A stretch of DNA of 8,382 nt. Source: Acidobacteriota bacterium (GTDB taxonomy: Bacteria > Acidobacteriota > Terriglobia > Bryobacterales > Bryobacteraceae). The notes beneath the pieces were generated by a model. It was not told where the DNA came from, ran no database searches, and was given only the letters and a program-made list of their open reading frames with translations. The stretch lies in assembly GCA_947466555.1 (NCBI GenBank), contig CANIFK010000196.1, positions 1 through 8,382 of the forward strand, given 5' to 3'. Below, piece by piece: positions 6,073 through 8,382 of this stretch. Within the stretch, counting starts at the first letter, position 1; every line of letters begins with the position of its first letter. A program made the translations under genes and the position numbers.

Positions 6073-6612
6073 CTACCGCTTATACAAATACAGCGTGTGG
6101 CTCCGCCCTTCCCCGTCATCCTCAATCACTTCCGTCTTATCCGGCCGCCAGCCGCCCACCTCAAAATCGTGCGCCACCACCCGCGCACCCTTCTTCAACT
6201 GCTTCTCCAACAACGGCCGCAACTTCTCGTTCGACACCGGCAACAAATACACCGTAATCAAATCCGCCGCCGTATAATCCTGCTGCAACAAATCCCCGTG
6301 AATGATCTTGGCTTTCTCGCTCAACCCCATCCGCCGGATCCGCTCCGAACTCTGCGAATACAAGTCCTTGTCATACTCCACGCCCGCCGCGTGCATGCCA
6401 AACTTCTCCGCCGCCATGATCACAATCCGTCCATCCCCGCTGCCCAGGTCGAACATCTTCTCGCCCTTTTTCGCCCCGCCCAACTGCAGCATCTTCTCTA
6501 CAATCGCGTTCGGCGTCGGGTAGTACGGCGCCAGCTTCTCAGCCTTCTTCGGCGCCTGCGCCAGCAACGGCACAATCCCCAATCCACCCAACAACAACTT
6601 GCGTCGATTCAT
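6073..6612 (-). CDS. Exported class I SAM-dependent methyltransferase, FAM173-like
   Basis: A 179-residue protein with an unusual combination: a Tat-like signal (MNRRKLLLGGLGIVPLLAQA) followed by a complete class I methyltransferase fold. PYYPTPNAIVEKMLQL (29-44) precedes motif I DLGSGDGR (55-62), the SAM-ribose acid is Glu79 in GVEY, GDLLQQDY (106-113) is motif II/III, VYLLP (121-125) is motif IV, and ARVVAHDFEVGGWRPD (143-158) follows. The YxPTP and YLLP signatures and the HDF segment resemble FAM173-type protein-lysine methyltransferases (human ANTKMT, ATPSCKMT) and their bacterial relatives; the substrate here is unknown. If cleaved and exported it would lack obvious SAM supply, so the N-terminus may instead be an uncleaved anchor. 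The ATG at 6612 is chosen for its GAGGAG site and for placing RR at residues 3-4. A GTG at 6633 overlapping the upstream TGA is the alternative. It lies 17 bp after the propeller gene. Confidence 0.82.
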   Translation of the reverse strand: MNRRKLLLGGLGIVPLLAQAPKKAEKLAPYYPTPNAIVEKMLQLGGAKKGEKMFDLGSGDGRIVIMAAEKFGMHAAGVEYDKDLYSQSSERIRRMGLSEKAKIIHGDLLQQDYTAADLITVYLLPVSNEKLRPLLEKQLKKGARVVAHDFEVGGWRPDKTEVIEDDGEGRSHTLYLYKR

Positions 6613-6617
6613 TCCGC

Positions 6618-6630
6618 TCTCCTCACTCCT
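6618..6630 (-). promoter_or_regulatory. Doubled AGGAG ribosome-binding site of the methyltransferase gene
   Basis: Between the propeller gene's TGA and the ATG at 6612 the minus strand reads AGGAGTGAGGAGA, two AGGAG copies eight bases apart. The second is five bases from the ATG, supporting the 6612 start. If the GTG at 6633 were used these bases would be coding (Arg-Ser-Glu-Glu), which looks like a Shine-Dalgarno read through rather than protein. Confidence 0.6.
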
Positions 6631-8382
6631 CACGGTTCAATATAGAGACGCACTTTGTTGGTCAGAGAGTTGCCAGCTTCCAAAAATAACTCCGACGCCC
6701 CGCTATTCACCACATCCGGCAACCGCACTTCCACCAGATAGTAACCGATGTAACCCGGCGCCAGCGTCGCCCGCACCACCTCCACCGCCGACCCGTCCAA
6801 ATACGCCTTCACCTGGGCCACCACCGCCGGAGCCGACTCGCCCATCGGCGCCGCCATCCCCGCCGGCCACGTCGGCGCCACCCGGCCCAACCCGCTCACC
6901 AGCACCTGTACCAACGCCCCCGCCCGCGCCGGATTCCCACCGTCCACCAACGCCCCGTTCGCCCCATCCATCACCATCGGCGTCCCATCCCGGTCCACCA
7001 GAATCGCCGGCGCCGCCACCGCCAGCGGCAGGCTCGATCGCACCCATCCGCCCTCGGCCTCCAGCGACAACGAAACCGTCGACCCTTCCAGATCAAACGG
7101 CAGCTGAATCTGCGTCTCCCGCTCCCCGCGGCTCAACACCGTCACCGGCCGCTCCCCCGCCCGCACGTTCTGCACCCGGCCGCCCATCACGCTCAACAAC
7201 GCCCCCGGCGCCGCCGCCCGCGCCGTCCAGTCCGCCGCGCTCACAATCTTCCAATCCCGCATCCGGTGCGGCGAAGTCTCCGCATATACCCCATACCCAT
7301 AAACCGCCGCGTACAACGTCTGCCCCAACGCGTCTAATTTCACATCAAACACCGGCGCATCGGCCACGGGCGTTGTCATCTTCTTCCAAGCCGTCGCCGG
7401 CCCCATCGCCGTCAAATCGGTGGCCGTCCAATAGATCCCCGCCTCGGTCGCCGCATACACCGCGCCCGATTCGAAATCCGCCGCCACCCCATACACCGCC
7501 GCCAACCCCAAATTCGAGGAAACATCGTCCCAAATCAATCCGCCGTTCGTCGTCCGCAGCACCACCGGGCCCGTCTCCCGCCGCCGCAAACTCACCACCG
7601 CCCGGCGCGGCTCCCGAACATCTAAACTGAACGACTCCACAGTCGCCCCCGGATTCTGCACCGGCGGCAACCACGTCGCCCCCCGGTCCAGCGAGACATA
7701 AATCCGCCCATCCCCCGCCCCGGCATACACAACGTCGCCTGAATACCCCAGCGCCGTCACCGTCACGCCAAACTCCCGCGAAAGCGCCGCCCGCGTGGCC
7801 TGTTCCAACGCCAGATTCCCCGGCACCGGCTGCCAGGCGCTCTTTTCGCCCGGACCCCACTCAAATACCGCCGGCGTCATCGTCGTCGGAGCCATCATCG
7901 CCACCCGCAACCCGGAAGTCTCTTTGGGCAAACTCACAATCCGCCGCACCGGCAACTGCGGCAGGCTCCCGTTCAAACTCGCCCAAGTGATCCCCGCATC
8001 CGCCGACTTCCAAACACCCGTCGCCGTCGAAACCGCGATCTCCTCCGGAACTCCCGGCCGCACCGCCGCCTCGCTCGCTGGCCCACCCAGCAGCGAAGTC
8101 TGTTTCCACTGCGTCAGGTTCCGCCAGCTCTTGCCGTTGTCTTCCGTGCGCCAAACGTGATCGCCATACGCGTAGGCCCAGCCAGCCCGTCCCGCGCCCA
8201 CAACCCGCGCCCGCGGCTCCGGCAGTCGGTCCACCACGGCGCCGGCACTTTCCAACGGTCGTCCCGCGCCCGCCGTCCAGGTCTCCCCATCCGTCGTCAC
8301 CAGCCAGCGCCCGACAGCCGTCCGCGCAAATATCGTTCCGCCGTCCGCCGACCAGCCGATCCCGTCCACCGGGCCCGTCGCC
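6630..8382 (-). CDS. BNR/VPS10-like beta-propeller protein with TIGR03437-type C-terminal domain (5' end outside window)
   Basis: At least 583 residues. The frame continues without a stop to the right edge and the first window residues are already mid-repeat, so start and signal peptide are missing. Counting from the in-frame GTG at 8369, Asp-box/BNR-like motifs (SxDxGxxW pattern) occur at TTDGETW (25-31), TEDNGKSW (75-82), SADAGITW (122-129), SLDRGATW (226-233) and TTNGGLIW (273-280). These mark a propeller of the sialidase/sortilin/Ycf48 type, here without visible catalytic residues. From about 385 to the end (APGALLSVMGG, ILVDRDG, VSGLGRVAPTWPAGMAAPMG, LAPGYIGYYLVEVRLPDVVNSG, NKVRLYIEP) it matches the TIGR03437 domain known from Solibacter proteins, usually the tail of large secreted proteins. 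The likely role is an extracellular or surface binding protein. It heads the operon with the methyltransferase and Uma2 genes. Confidence 0.85.
   Translation of the reverse strand, partial: ATGPVDGIGWSADGGTIFARTAVGRWLVTTDGETWTAGAGRPLESAGAVVDRLPEPRARVVGAGRAGWAYAYGDHVWRTEDNGKSWRNLTQWKQTSLLGGPASEAAVRPGVPEEIAVSTATGVWKSADAGITWASLNGSLPQLPVRRIVSLPKETSGLRVAMMAPTTMTPAVFEWGPGEKSAWQPVPGNLALEQATRAALSREFGVTVTALGYSGDVVYAGAGDGRIYVSLDRGATWLPPVQNPGATVESFSLDVREPRRAVVSLRRRETGPVVLRTTNGGLIWDDVSSNLGLAAVYGVAADFESGAVYAATEAGIYWTATDLTAMGPATAWKKMTTPVADAPVFDVKLDALGQTLYAAVYGYGVYAETSPHRMRDWKIVSAADWTARAAAPGALLSVMGGRVQNVRAGERPVTVLSRGERETQIQLPFDLEGSTVSLSLEAEGGWVRSSLPLAVAAPAILVDRDGTPMVMDGANGALVDGGNPARAGALVQVLVSGLGRVAPTWPAGMAAPMGESAPAVVAQVKAYLDGSAVEVVRATLAPGYIGYYLVEVRLPDVVNSGASELFLEAGNSLTNKVRLYIEP

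Noticed and set aside
5466..6612. Restriction-modification pair (methyltransferase next to nuclease-fold Uma2)
   Set aside because: The methyltransferase has an export-type N-terminus and FAM173-like protein-methyltransferase motifs. It lacks the DNA-methylase DPPY/NPPY or PC motifs and a target-recognition domain.
6599..7630. Plus-strand proline/serine/threonine-rich frame of 343 codons
   Set aside because: It resembles a mucin-like protein but is the antisense of the propeller gene. The Pro richness comes from CCN reads of Gly/Arg codons, and it lacks a signal peptide.
1..8382. CRISPR array, tRNA, rRNA, transposase or phage integration site
   Set aside because: No regularly spaced repeats, no cloverleaf-like or rRNA-like stretch, no transposase or integrase motifs, and no flanking direct repeats were seen on reading both strands.

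Overview
The window looks like a chromosomal stretch of a high-GC Gram-negative bacterium, most likely an Acidobacteriota of the Bryobacterales/Solibacter type. The best taxonomic clue is the C-terminal half of the gene at the right edge, which reads as the TIGR03437-type domain that is highly expanded in Candidatus Solibacter and relatives. A PEP-CTERM protein, a Uma2-type (DUF820) protein and several exported enzymes fit that picture. The assignment is inference from family content, not from a marker gene.

Layout: 1-305 is the open 3' end of an unrecognised plus-strand reading frame. 357-1421 (minus) is an exported GH43-like beta-propeller protein with a Tat-like signal. It is divergent, across only 44 bp, from a plus-strand pair: a TSUP (TauE/SafE-type) permease (1466-2323) and an enolase-superfamily enzyme (2320-3423). 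The pair overlaps by ATGA, and the enzyme's two lysines and three metal ligands fit cis-3-hydroxy-L-proline dehydratase. Convergent to it, sharing one CTAG as both stop codons, is a secreted esterase of the esterase D/FrmB/antigen-85 type (3420-4433, minus). A PEP-CTERM surface protein follows (4569-5378, plus), then a perfect 19-bp inverted repeat (5385-5429). The right third is a minus-strand operon read from right to left: a BNR/VPS10-like propeller protein with a TIGR03437-type tail (enters from beyond 8382, ends 6630), an apparently exported FAM173-like methyltransferase (6073-6612) and a Uma2-type protein (5466-6044). The hairpin closes this operon.

The genes divide into two plausible units. 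The left unit (glycosidase-like protein, permease, dehydratase, esterase) looks like small-molecule or polymer catabolism. The right unit is dominated by envelope or extracellular proteins. I see no tRNA, rRNA, CRISPR array, insertion sequence or phage gene, and no clear undescribed multi-gene defence or mobile system. The points most worth a second look are the exported methyltransferase, the strong hairpin, the -10-like hexamers placed almost on top of start codons, and a C-over-G skew of the plus strand that holds through genes of both orientations but lapses at the left edge and in the PEP-CTERM gene.
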